From CAYJAD01 sp964372165 (GTDB lineage Bacteria > Desulfobacterota > Desulfovibrionia > Desulfovibrionales > Desulfovibrionaceae), in contig CAYJPT010000102.1 of the NCBI GenBank assembly GCA_964372165.1, forward strand, positions 1 through 8,584: a stretch of DNA of 8,584 nucleotides, written 5' to 3'. A model generated the notes under the pieces. That model made no database searches, was not told where the DNA came from, and saw only the letters and a program-made list of their open reading frames with translations. A program made the position numbers and the translations under genes. This document shows positions 1 to 5,873 of the stretch, piece after piece; position 1 is the stretch's first letter, and each line of letters starts with the position of its first letter.

Positions 1-10
1 GTGTGCCTTT

Positions 11-40
11 CTGATTTATTCTGCTTGCAGAATAAATCAG
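11..40. terminator. Strong hairpin at the window edge, probable terminator
   Basis: A perfect 13-bp inverted repeat (arms 11-23 and 28-40, 4-nt loop CTTG) lies at the left edge. Read on the plus strand it is followed only by a weak T-rich stretch (CATTTCCTT). It most likely ends a gene lying left of the window. The lack of a clean T tract leaves room for an RNA-stabilising or operator role. Confidence 0.45.
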
Positions 41-310
41 CATTTCCTTAAAATACAATATAATTTTTATGCCCTGTCTTAATTATGAATACTTTTTATA
101 CTAAAAAGCCCTATTCCATTTTATTTTTTTTCCGTATATATAGAGAAGCAAGGGTTGTGGAAAATATGACTTCCTTAACTCATAATATTTTGTATAATAA
201 AATAAGTTAAAATACTATTATCAATAGACATTAAAACAAAATTAAGCTAAAATTAGCATTATCTGCAATTTTTAGAATACAATAAATATCTGTAATTACT
301 AGGAGTATCT
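41..310. other. AT-rich intergenic stretch upstream of the comFB-like gene
   Basis: I see no credible coding region on either strand here. The stretch is very AT-rich, with runs of T and several TATAAT-like hexamers that cannot be separated from background by eye. It presumably holds the promoter of the plus-strand gene at 311. A strong ribosome binding site (AGGAG, 301-305) closes it. Confidence 0.6.
253..283 (+). promoter_or_regulatory. Candidate sigma-70-type promoter for the comFB-like gene
   Basis: TTAGCA (253-258) and TACAAT (278-283) resemble -35 and -10 boxes (4/6 and 5/6 matches to TTGACA/TATAAT) with a long 19-nt spacer. The -10 lies about 28 nt before the start codon. In such AT-rich DNA a match of this quality is weak evidence. 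Another TATAAT hexamer at 193-198 has no good -35 partner. Confidence 0.22.
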
Positions 311-601
311 ATGCGAGACAGTCATCAACGCTATCAGATTGAAGGAACAGATTTTGATGCAGTGTACAACCGCAATGAATTTATGGTACGTACTGAACTT
401 AAAAAATATATTGAGAATAACAATGAGCATAATCTCAGCCCTAAAGATATTCAAGATATTTACGCACTTACCTTGAACAGCTTTCCCCCGCACTATGTGC
501 ATAGAGGCACTATAGTTTTATTTCCTAATGTTCGTCGTGCTGATATTTTAAGCCTAATTAAAAAGAATGTACTATTTGTCACCAGCCGACCAAAAGATTA
601 A
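311..601 (+). CDS. ComFB-family protein (late competence development ComFB-like)
   Basis: This is a 96-residue soluble protein with no signal peptide or membrane segment. It shows the ComFB signature: an RNE..V...L helix (residues 21-30), then DIYALTLNSFPPHYVHRGTI (49-68), matching the family's D-ALN-LPP-Y core. The Cys-x-x-Cys often found just before that core is absent; NLSPKD sits there instead. The family is named after a Bacillus competence operon gene. From memory, recent work identified some ComFB proteins as cyclic dinucleotide receptors, which would suit a small stand-alone regulator, but nothing in this sequence proves ligand binding. The start is supported by AGGAG six nt upstream. 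It is the only plus-strand gene here and is monocistronic, facing queH tail to tail. Confidence 0.8.
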   Translation: MRDSHQRYQIEGTDFDAVYNRNEFMVRTELKKYIENNNEHNLSPKDIQDIYALTLNSFPPHYVHRGTIVLFPNVRRADILSLIKKNVLFVTSRPKD

Positions 602-661
602 ATTAATTTCCTGCTGCACAAAGATATAAATATTTAACGTATATATTTTAATTCTGCTAAG

Positions 662-695
662 GTCAAAACGATCGACTAATCCAGATCGTTTTGAC
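662..695. repeat. Perfect 12-bp inverted repeat between convergent genes
   Basis: Arms GTCAAAACGATC (662-673) and GATCGTTTTGAC (684-695) are perfectly complementary around a 10-nt loop. The repeat lies 61 nt past the comFB-like stop and about 33 nt past the queH stop. Neither flank carries a T tract in either reading direction, so it is not a textbook intrinsic terminator. It could still end or protect both convergent transcripts, or bind a protein. Confidence 0.6.
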
Positions 696-697
696 TA

Positions 698-710
698 AGT
701 GGTTACCACT
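698..710. repeat. 13-nt palindrome next to the larger inverted repeat
   Basis: AGTGGT-T-ACCACT is a perfect 6-bp palindrome with one central base, starting 2 nt after the larger inverted repeat. The arms are too close for a stable RNA hairpin with all pairs formed, so a DNA-binding dyad is the more natural reading. It is followed by CAAAAAAATA, which on the minus strand is a T run just before the palindrome rather than after it. Confidence 0.45.
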
Positions 711-727
711 CAAAAAAATATAAATAT

Positions 728-1291
728 TCAATTCTTTATCAACCTCGTTAGCTTTTTCATGTGTCGCTCAGCCTCACTATAAATACACCCACAATAATTT
801 TGCCTGTACAATTCAAATTCCTTTGCTAAGTCTATTCCTTGCTGCCAAGAATCACGAAAATCATCATAATAAAACTCAACTTGATACTTACTTGCTGCTA
901 TATGTGCTTGGCTTTGTATTAAACTATGATTTTGATAACGAGAGTAAAGCAAGGATGAGCAAAAAGCATCACAATCAAGTTCCTTTGCATAACTTGCACA
1001 AATGTCAAAACGTGATGCATAACAATATGCACATCGATTTTGATCTGTTGAATGTATTTCGCTTGCAATTCTAGTCCAGTTTTCGATATTCCACACTTCG
1101 TCACACCAAATCATTGCTAAGTCTAATTTCAGTGCACATTGAAGCATAGCTTCACGACGCTTTAAATATTCACTCAATGGGTGTATATTGGGATTAGCAA
1201 AAAATCCAGTGACCTTGTGTCCTTGCTGGCGTAAACGCAACACAGGCATAATAGCACAAGGTCCACAACAAAGGTGTAATAATATATGCAT
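728..1291 (-). CDS. queH: Epoxyqueuosine reductase QueH
   Basis: This 187-residue protein belongs to the QueH (former DUF208) family, which reduces epoxyqueuosine to queuosine in tRNA wobble position 34, the last step of queuosine synthesis. It is unrelated to the cobalamin-dependent QueG. The length is typical. Hallmarks seen are HLCCGPC near the N-terminus (Cys8, Cys9, Cys12), FFANPNIHP (30-38), CAYCYASR (Cys87, Cys90), LLYSRYQNH (114-122), YYDDFR (141-146) and a C-terminal YCGCIYSE (Cys167, Cys169). The many conserved cysteines fit the family's iron-sulfur cluster and extra metal site. The start is supported by a GAGG ribosome binding site 9-12 nt upstream. The gene follows the RNase E/G gene in the same direction after 90 nt, with no clear terminator between them, so co-transcription is possible. 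No other queuosine gene is visible. Confidence 0.93.
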   Translation of the reverse strand: MHILLHLCCGPCAIMPVLRLRQQGHKVTGFFANPNIHPLSEYLKRREAMLQCALKLDLAMIWCDEVWNIENWTRIASEIHSTDQNRCAYCYASRFDICASYAKELDCDAFCSSLLYSRYQNHSLIQSQAHIAASKYQVEFYYDDFRDSWQQGIDLAKEFELYRQNYCGCIYSEAERHMKKLTRLIKN

Positions 1292-1293
1292 TT

Positions 1294-1310
1294 AAGCTTT
1301 CCTCAAGCTT
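1294..1310 (-). promoter_or_regulatory. Hairpin carrying the queH ribosome binding site in its loop
   Basis: On the minus strand AAGCTT-GAGGA-AAGCTT precedes the queH ATG. Because AAGCTT is self-complementary, the two copies can pair into a 6-bp stem with the Shine-Dalgarno GAGGA as the 5-nt loop. Whether it forms in RNA, and whether it affects translation, is inference. The short stem suggests modest stability. Confidence 0.35.
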
Positions 1311-1319
1311 TTTTAAAGT

Positions 1320-1363
1320 TTTAGTAAATATTTACTAAAATTTTACTAAAAATTACCTAAAAA
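1320..1363. repeat. Short tandem repeat with an 11-nt period
   Basis: Four adjacent 11-nt units can be aligned: TTTAGTAAATA, TTTACTAAAAT, TTTACTAAAAA and TTACCTAAAAA. The middle two differ at one base; the outer two diverge by two or three. The block fills the gap between the RNase E/G stop and queH. The period is close to one helical turn, so the A-tracts are in phase and the DNA may be bent. It also includes the palindrome AGTAAATATTTACT (1323-1336). Confidence 0.45.
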
Positions 1364-1381
1364 TAAATTTAATATTATTAG

Positions 1382-3670
1382 CTACTTTACATCATGCATA
1401 CGCACTTCAATAATTTTATTCAACTGCTTTTCAAGATCACAAATGCGCTGACGTTTACGGTTTAATAGATATAAAGCCAATTCCGGTGAGGTTTCAAATG
1501 CAAAACTGTCATTTTGAGTTGCCAAACCTTGACGCATCATTTCGCGTAAGGCTTGTAAAGATTGCCATTCGAGGTTTCTGCGCATACCAGTACCACGACA
1601 ATGTGGGCAAGACTCCATTGTAATAGCTAAGGCAGATGACGCAGTGCGTTGGCGTACAACTTCAAGCAAGCCAAAGGAAGAAATGCGCCCAATATCATGC
1701 CGTGCCCTATCGTTTTTCATGGCTGTGCGTAATGTTTTTTCTACCTCACGCACATGACTTTTATCACGCATTTCAATAAAATCTATAACAATTTGTCCGC
1801 CTATGTCTCGTAAACGTAGATGCTTTGCTATAGCTTCAGCAGCTTCTATATTTGTTTTTAAGGCCATAGATGCAAAATTACCTTTTCCGGATATTTTACC
1901 GGAATTAATATCTATGGCCATAAGTGCTTCAGTTTGATCAAAAACAAGTCGTCCCCCTGAAGGTAAGACCACCTCACGAGAGTAAATTTGCTCTAATTGT
2001 CTTTGTACAGCAAAACGTTCCCATAAAGTTTGACGTACATCTGAATGGACACGTACCAAATCTTTCTTACGTGGAAATAATAATGCAACAATTTCACGTA
2101 AACTTTCTGCCATTTCTGCATTATCAACCCATACTTCATGTACATCATCGGCAAGATAATCTCTAATAGCCCGCTCTGCCAGTTTTGGTTCTTGATAAAC
2201 TAATAAGGGTGCAGACTCATTAACGCCACGTTTACGAATTTCACGCCATACGCGTTTTAGATATTGTAAATCATTTTTTAAGGTAGTCTTTGAAGTGCCA
2301 GCACTAACAGTACGCACAATAACTCCAAGCCCTACCCCAGGATCAATACCCGTCATCATTTCCCGCAAGCGTGTTCGTTCTTCGTCATTATCAACTTTTC
2401 GTGAAATACCGATTTGCTCCTGCCCAGGTGTTAATACCAAAAATCGACCAGCTAGGGAAAGCCAAGTAGTTAAAAAAGCACCCTTATTACCAGTTGGCTC
2501 TTTAAGTACTTGAACAAGTATTTCTTGCCCGGGTTTTATAACATGCTGAATGGGTGGATATTTTTTACCTTTTTGCGGTTCATGGTGGCTTTGATAATAC
2601 TCAGGGTGTATTTCATCAATTTGTAAAAAACCATTTTTGCCCGACCCATAATTAATGAAAGCTGCTTGCAAATTGGTGTCTACATTGTGCACAACACCTT
2701 TATAAATATTGCCCTTCGTTTTAACTTGATGTTGCATTTCCAAATAATATTCGTGAATTGCGCCTTCTTCAGTAAACACAACTTCTACTTGCTCACCGGA
2801 AACAACACTTATAAACATAGTACGGCGTTTAGAGGTTACCACAGATTTTTTACCCGAAGCAACTCTTGCTCTACCTGGTTTGCCCTCAGTTACAGATGTA
2901 CTTTGTACAGCTTTTGAACGAGCTGTAGTCTCAACACTGTCTTCTGCTTCTTCCAAAGGCTTGATTGCACGCTGTTTAGTGCGCTTCCCTCGTCCACCAC
3001 GCCTTCCTCTGCGGCTTTTGGATAAAGTATTTTCGGCTGATTCATCGCTTTCTGTAATATTTACAGCCTGTTCTACTTCATTGTTGCCATCGTTACTTGC
3101 TGTAATGTCTACATCTTTTTTTGAATTAGAAAGCTGTGTATCATTTGAATTTGTTTTGGAGGGTTTTGTGGGCGTTTTTTTAGGTGCTTTTGTAGCCTTT
3201 GATCCATCTTCTTCAGAAAGAATTGGCTTTTCAATCACCGTTTGTTTAGTGGAAGCCGAAGTCTTTTTTCTACCTCTAGCAGTAGTGGATTTAGTAGATT
3301 TTTTAGCTAAGCTATTTTCTTCGAGTATCTGGGGTGAAGACATTTCGCTAATTATTTCAGCACTTACTTCAATCTGAGTATCATCATTTACAGCAGCATT
3401 AAGAAGATCTGTATCTTTTGGGGCTGTATTTCTCTTAGGTTGAGTCCTAGGTTTTGCGCTTGTTTTCGCTTTAGACCCACTCCTAGGCACAGATGAATTT
3501 TTAGCTTTTGTATTCCTTTGTGGGGTTGGTTTGGCACGCGTAGCAGTGCTTGCTTTTGATGAATTACTATTTTCAACTATATTATTTTCATCAGTATTTT
3601 TTGCAACGCTTTTTGGTTTACGAACATTTTTAGGAGCAGAAACATCGTCTATTTTGTTATCATTGATCAT
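1382..3670 (-). CDS. rne: Ribonuclease E/G family endoribonuclease with N-terminal basic disordered tail
   Basis: This 762-residue protein is a single-strand endoribonuclease of the Rne/Rng family, acting in mRNA turnover and rRNA/tRNA processing. Residues 1-283 are low complexity, rich in K, S, T, A and N, with an RGRRGGRGKR patch at 221-230: probably a disordered RNA-binding tail. The catalytic core (about 284-762) is RNase G-sized. It starts with MFISVVSGEQVEVVF, followed by an S1 domain (about 320-405, NIYKGVVHNV...AAFINYG...GFLQIDE). The DNase I-like part has AIDINSG (Asp587) and VIDFIEMRD (Asp630), matching the two Mg-binding aspartates. CPHCRGTG (Cys688, Cys691) is the zinc-link. There is no long C-terminal scaffold as in E. 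coli RNase E. The start is supported by AAGGA five nt upstream. Whether it should be called rne or rng is open; size of the core favours G, the tail favours E. Confidence 0.93.
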   Translation of the reverse strand: MINDNKIDDVSAPKNVRKPKSVAKNTDENNIVENSNSSKASTATRAKPTPQRNTKAKNSSVPRSGSKAKTSAKPRTQPKRNTAPKDTDLLNAAVNDDTQIEVSAEIISEMSSPQILEENSLAKKSTKSTTARGRKKTSASTKQTVIEKPILSEEDGSKATKAPKKTPTKPSKTNSNDTQLSNSKKDVDITASNDGNNEVEQAVNITESDESAENTLSKSRRGRRGGRGKRTKQRAIKPLEEAEDSVETTARSKAVQSTSVTEGKPGRARVASGKKSVVTSKRRTMFISVVSGEQVEVVFTEEGAIHEYYLEMQHQVKTKGNIYKGVVHNVDTNLQAAFINYGSGKNGFLQIDEIHPEYYQSHHEPQKGKKYPPIQHVIKPGQEILVQVLKEPTGNKGAFLTTWLSLAGRFLVLTPGQEQIGISRKVDNDEERTRLREMMTGIDPGVGLGVIVRTVSAGTSKTTLKNDLQYLKRVWREIRKRGVNESAPLLVYQEPKLAERAIRDYLADDVHEVWVDNAEMAESLREIVALLFPRKKDLVRVHSDVRQTLWERFAVQRQLEQIYSREVVLPSGGRLVFDQTEALMAIDINSGKISGKGNFASMALKTNIEAAEAIAKHLRLRDIGGQIVIDFIEMRDKSHVREVEKTLRTAMKNDRARHDIGRISSFGLLEVVRQRTASSALAITMESCPHCRGTGMRRNLEWQSLQALREMMRQGLATQNDSFAFETSPELALYLLNRKRQRICDLEKQLNKIIEVRMHDVK

Positions 3671-3691
3671 AAAAATCCTTAAGTAAAAATT

Positions 3692-3716
3692 TTCAGCAAT
3701 TTATACACGTGCTGAA
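3692..3716 (-). promoter_or_regulatory. Inverted repeat in the RNase E/G leader
   Basis: TTCAGCA (3692-3698) and TGCTGAA (3710-3716) form a perfect 7-bp stem around an 11-nt loop, ending 12 nt before the ribosome binding site of the RNase gene. In E. coli, rne is autoregulated through hairpins in its 5' leader; a similar role here is only an analogy. Confidence 0.35.
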
Positions 3717-3738
3717 TGTGCTCTGCGCTGCATCACCT

Positions 3739-3766
3739 TTTATATAATAAGATAAACAAGTAACAA
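3739..3766 (-). promoter_or_regulatory. Candidate sigma-70-type promoter of the RNase E/G gene
   Basis: On the minus strand TTGTTA (3766-3761) and TATAAA (3744-3739) are separated by 16 nt, matching -35/-10 at 4/6 and 5/6. A start near 3732 would give a leader of about 60 nt containing the 7-bp inverted repeat. The placement is reasonable, but AT-rich DNA makes chance matches common. Confidence 0.35.
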
Positions 3767-3920
3767 ATTATTTGAATTTAAGGGGCGCGCAGTTTAATTG
3801 ATTGAAACAGTACAGATTATTTTGTGTGGCTATATATTTGCTAAGAAAATAAATTTTCTGTATCAATCTTTATGCAGTTTACGTTTTTTTTAAAAATATG
3901 CAAGTATTGTATTAATAGCT

Positions 3921-3960
3921 AAAAAAAAAAGCCTCTGCACAGTAAGTATGCAAAGGCTTT
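3921..3960 (-). terminator. Intrinsic terminator of the DUF1269 gene
   Basis: On the minus strand the sequence AAAGCCTTTGCA (3960-3949) pairs with TGCAGAGGCTTT (3939-3928): 12 pairs including one G-U, with a 9-nt loop, running directly into ten T residues (As at 3921-3930). It begins 8 nt after the stop codon. This is a textbook rho-independent terminator. Confidence 0.92.
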
Positions 3961-3968
3961 CAACTTGA

Positions 3969-4535
3969 CTATGCTGGAACTTCGTCCAAGACTTCATCTT
4001 TCTTATATACTGGTTCTATTTCATTGTTTTGATTGATAATATCATCCTTTTCAGTAGAGCTTAAAATAGCCTGTAGGCGATCTTCGTCCTCATGCGATAG
4101 TGATGATTTAATAATCACTCCGCCAGTACCTTGTAATTCATCCAAAACTTTATCAGTAATGTCACTATGCACTAATATAAAAAGAACAGATGAACCAGGA
4201 TTTAAGTTTTTTGATAAAGTTTTCATAAAGTTATCATCTATACCAACATCTGCTAAAGCACCTGCAACCGCACCAGTACCAGCACCAACAACAAAACCAA
4301 GCAAAGGATTTAGAAAAATAAGTCCAATTAGCACCCCCCAAAAACCACCGCTTAACGCACCGCCAGCAGTTAGGTTATGCATTTGGTGTAATTTAATTTT
4401 TCCATTTTCTTTGCGTGTTGCCACCACGGCATCTTCTAAATCCACAAGATATTCTTTTTGCATTTGTAAAAAATGCAATCGCACTTCAGTGGCTTTTAAT
4501 TCCGAACTATACATTACTGCAATTAAATTTCTCAT
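3969..4535 (-). CDS. DUF1269 domain-containing membrane-associated protein
   Basis: This 188-residue protein fits the DUF1269 family, whose function is unknown. The N-terminus (MRNLIAVMYSSELKATEV) and the segment with LEDAVVATRKENGKIKLHQ (about 33-51) are typical. A Gly/Ala-rich hydrophobic hairpin follows at about 57-96 (GGALSGGFWGVLIGLIFLNP, then GAGTGAVAGALAD), resembling a glycine zipper that could insert into a membrane. The part from 98 to 160 (DDNFMKTLSKNLNPGSSVLFILV...) is soluble and also family-like. A charged acidic tail (161-188) appears to be an extension. There is no cleavable signal peptide. The start is supported by GAGGA five nt upstream. It is a single-gene unit: long AT-rich DNA upstream, strong terminator downstream. 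No role can be inferred from neighbours. Confidence 0.85.
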   Translation of the reverse strand: MRNLIAVMYSSELKATEVRLHFLQMQKEYLVDLEDAVVATRKENGKIKLHQMHNLTAGGALSGGFWGVLIGLIFLNPLLGFVVGAGTGAVAGALADVGIDDNFMKTLSKNLNPGSSVLFILVHSDITDKVLDELQGTGGVIIKSSLSHEDEDRLQAILSSTEKDDIINQNNEIEPVYKKDEVLDEVPA

Positions 4536-4587
4536 AATTTTCCTCTATTTTTATTTTTATACATAACACTTACAGTCTATTTCTCAA

Positions 4588-4607
4588 ATCATATTAGCCA
4601 ATATGAT
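4588..4607. promoter_or_regulatory. 8-bp dyad upstream of the DUF1269 gene, possible operator
   Basis: ATCATATT (4588-4595) and AATATGAT (4600-4607) form a perfect dyad around AGCC, 53 nt before the DUF1269 start codon. It directly abuts a TTGAGA -35-like hexamer on its upstream side, where activator sites are often found. The binding protein is unknown, and AT-rich dyads of this size can arise by chance. Confidence 0.3.
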
Positions 4608-4816
4608 GAATAAATCATAGTAAATTTACTTAATCATTTTTAAACTACGAATTTTAAAAATAGCTTATTATGCACATAGCTAAAAATAGCATCAAAAAAT
4701 TAAAAAAAGCAAATAAAATATATTATTATCAAGTTAAAAAATCATATTAAAATACAATTTTGCAGTTAAATAAAATAAGCTCATAACAATTTTTTTCACA
4801 ACCAACACTTTGCAAA

Positions 4817-4862
4817 AAATTAAAAAAAATCCTACACAATTGCGTAGGATTTTTTTTAATTT
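4817..4862. terminator. Bidirectional intrinsic terminator after the FlgO-like operon
   Basis: A perfect 19-bp inverted repeat (arms 4817-4835 and 4844-4862, 8-nt centre) has a CCTAC/GTAGG core flanked by A8 on the left and T8 on the right. It therefore reads as hairpin plus T tract on both strands. It lies 58 nt after the stop of the second FlgO-like gene, whose transcript it should end. It would equally stop plus-strand transcription from the left. Confidence 0.9.
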
Positions 4863-4920
4863 AATAAGTCTATGCTAAAAACATGTGCTTACTTAAAAAC
4901 ACCAATACACTTAAATTGCA

Positions 4921-5547
4921 CTACAAACGAGTATTTACAGATGGCGTAACTTTTGCTGGCCCGGCAGAAGTATCAACTAACAGGTGGCGTATGTCATCTG
5001 TAATTGGCACAGTGGCTGTACCCATGGCAATAACTTCATTGCTTGGCGTATGAATTAAACGCATACTAAAGCGTACCTGTTCTAAAGTTACTAAATATGT
5101 GCCGGCAAGTACAAGTTGGCTTGTCGCATTACGATTTGCAAGTAGCTTTGTATCACGAGTTAAGAGCATTTCACCCTGTCTTTTTTGGAAGAAAATTTCC
5201 TTACCCTTGCGCAACTCTTGAAACCTATAGCCCATACTTACCATCCAGCGGCTTATCTCTTCACTCATTTGACGAGCAAGAGGACATGATACTTCGAGAT
5301 TATTAATATTAACAGGTACAGTTGCCATAACCGTAATACTATTTCGTAATTGAGCTTGACGAGCTGCCAATTCTTTTGATGTTGTAGTAACAATATGTAC
5401 ATTACCACGCTGCATTATTTGGTCATCCAACTGTATAGCTATGTTATCTGCAGCCTTAGGTGCGTAAGCTCTTCCCATAGGACGCATGGTACAACCTTGG
5501 CTAACAAAAACCACAAAAACTAACAACAAAAGGAATAAATTTTTCAT
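4921..5547 (-). CDS. FlgO-family outer membrane lipoprotein (second copy)
   Basis: This 208-residue exported protein resembles the FlgO family, outer membrane proteins tied to flagellar stability and motility in Vibrio. I chose the internal ATG at 5547: it gives a clean signal sequence (MKNLFLLLLVFVVFVSQGC), whereas the 33 extra residues of the longer frame overlap the upstream gene and look unstructured. Cys19 would be the lipidation site, but the lipobox S-Q-G-C is atypical. Family-like parts are VPVNINNLEVSCPLARQMSE (77-96), GEMLLTRD (125-132), VLAGTYLVT (146-154) and AMGTATVPIT (174-183). It is diverged from the FlgO-like protein encoded at 5874-6560 but shares the same blocks in the same order. 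The start lies 7 nt after the upstream stop, with a weak GAGAA overlapping that stop, so translational coupling is likely. It is the last gene of the operon. Confidence 0.78.
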   Translation of the reverse strand: MKNLFLLLLVFVVFVSQGCTMRPMGRAYAPKAADNIAIQLDDQIMQRGNVHIVTTTSKELAARQAQLRNSITVMATVPVNINNLEVSCPLARQMSEEISRWMVSMGYRFQELRKGKEIFFQKRQGEMLLTRDTKLLANRNATSQLVLAGTYLVTLEQVRFSMRLIHTPSNEVIAMGTATVPITDDIRHLLVDTSAGPAKVTPSVNTRL

Positions 5548-5554
5548 ACTATTC

Positions 5555-5854
5555 TCAACGTAAGGTTCTAATTTGTAAATCAACAATTTGCAATTCACGC
5601 TGTAATGCATCACGTAACTCAGCACTATTGCTAGTTGTAAGAGCAAGTAATAAGTGCTTTCTTGCTAATTCATAACGATGATAATGTCTATATTCATCAG
5701 CAAGTTTCCAATGACGTCTAGTCTCCTTAGGTACTGCTACTCCACCTAAGTATTGTGTATCATCATCAAACTCCCCAGTGGTCAAAGCCATGGCTGGACT
5801 AGCAAACATTAGGCAAACAACACAATAAGTGAATATATTAAATATTTTTTTCAT
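5555..5854 (-). CDS. Small exported TPR-like protein in the FlgO-like operon
   Basis: This 99-residue protein starts with a signal peptide (MKKIFNIFTYCVVCLMFASPAMA, cleavage probably after AMA at 21-23), so it is likely periplasmic or envelope-bound. I chose the ATG at 5854, preceded by AGGG six nt upstream. A longer start at 5890 would overlap the previous gene and bury the signal peptide. The mature part has a TPR-like pattern: W49..L51 A52..Y55, then Y61..A64...L68..A71, followed by a charged amphipathic helix (about 78-99). A single TPR plus helix suggests a protein-protein interaction role. It sits between two FlgO-like genes (19 nt after one, 7 nt before the other), so it may bridge or assemble them. 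I do not recognise a named family. Confidence 0.75.
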   Translation of the reverse strand: MKKIFNIFTYCVVCLMFASPAMALTTGEFDDDTQYLGGVAVPKETRRHWKLADEYRHYHRYELARKHLLLALTTSNSAELRDALQRELQIVDLQIRTLR

Positions 5855-5873
5855 AAGCAACCCTGATATTGTA

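Larger units (their letters stand above)
4536..4920. other. AT-rich intergenic region between the second FlgO-like gene and the DUF1269 gene
   Basis: I find no gene in these 385 bases. The part next to the DUF1269 gene holds its ribosome binding site and an 8-bp palindrome (4588-4607) just upstream of a TTGAGA hexamer (minus strand, 4587-4582). A TATAAA lies 20 nt further downstream, which is too far for a good promoter. The middle (about 4620-4800) is almost pure A+T without recognisable structure. The right part holds a strong bidirectional terminator. Confidence 0.6.

Noticed and set aside
1314..1321. TAAAGTTT on the plus strand, identical to a sigma-28 -35 box.
   Set aside because: The -10 position 11 nt on reads TACTAAAA, without the CGA core, and no plus-strand gene follows. 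It shows how often this octamer can arise in AT-rich DNA.
2880..3377. A 165-codon open frame on the plus strand opposite the RNase tail.
   Set aside because: It is antisense to the low-complexity region of the RNase gene; the translation is a Ser/Leu/Phe-rich mirror of Lys/Ser/Thr codons, with no ribosome binding site or recognisable domain.
3844..3859. Palindrome AGAAAAT-AA-ATTTTCT between the RNase gene and the DUF1269 terminator.
   Set aside because: It is made of A/T runs in AT-rich DNA and lies well upstream of the candidate promoter, so chance is the simplest explanation.
4033..4566. A 177-codon open frame on the plus strand opposite the DUF1269 gene.
   Set aside because: The minus-strand frame has family features, a good ribosome binding site and a terminator; the plus frame has none of these.
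5548..5646. A longer N-terminus for the second FlgO-like protein.
   Set aside because: It overlaps the TPR-like gene by about 90 nt and would bury the signal peptide 33 residues inside the protein.
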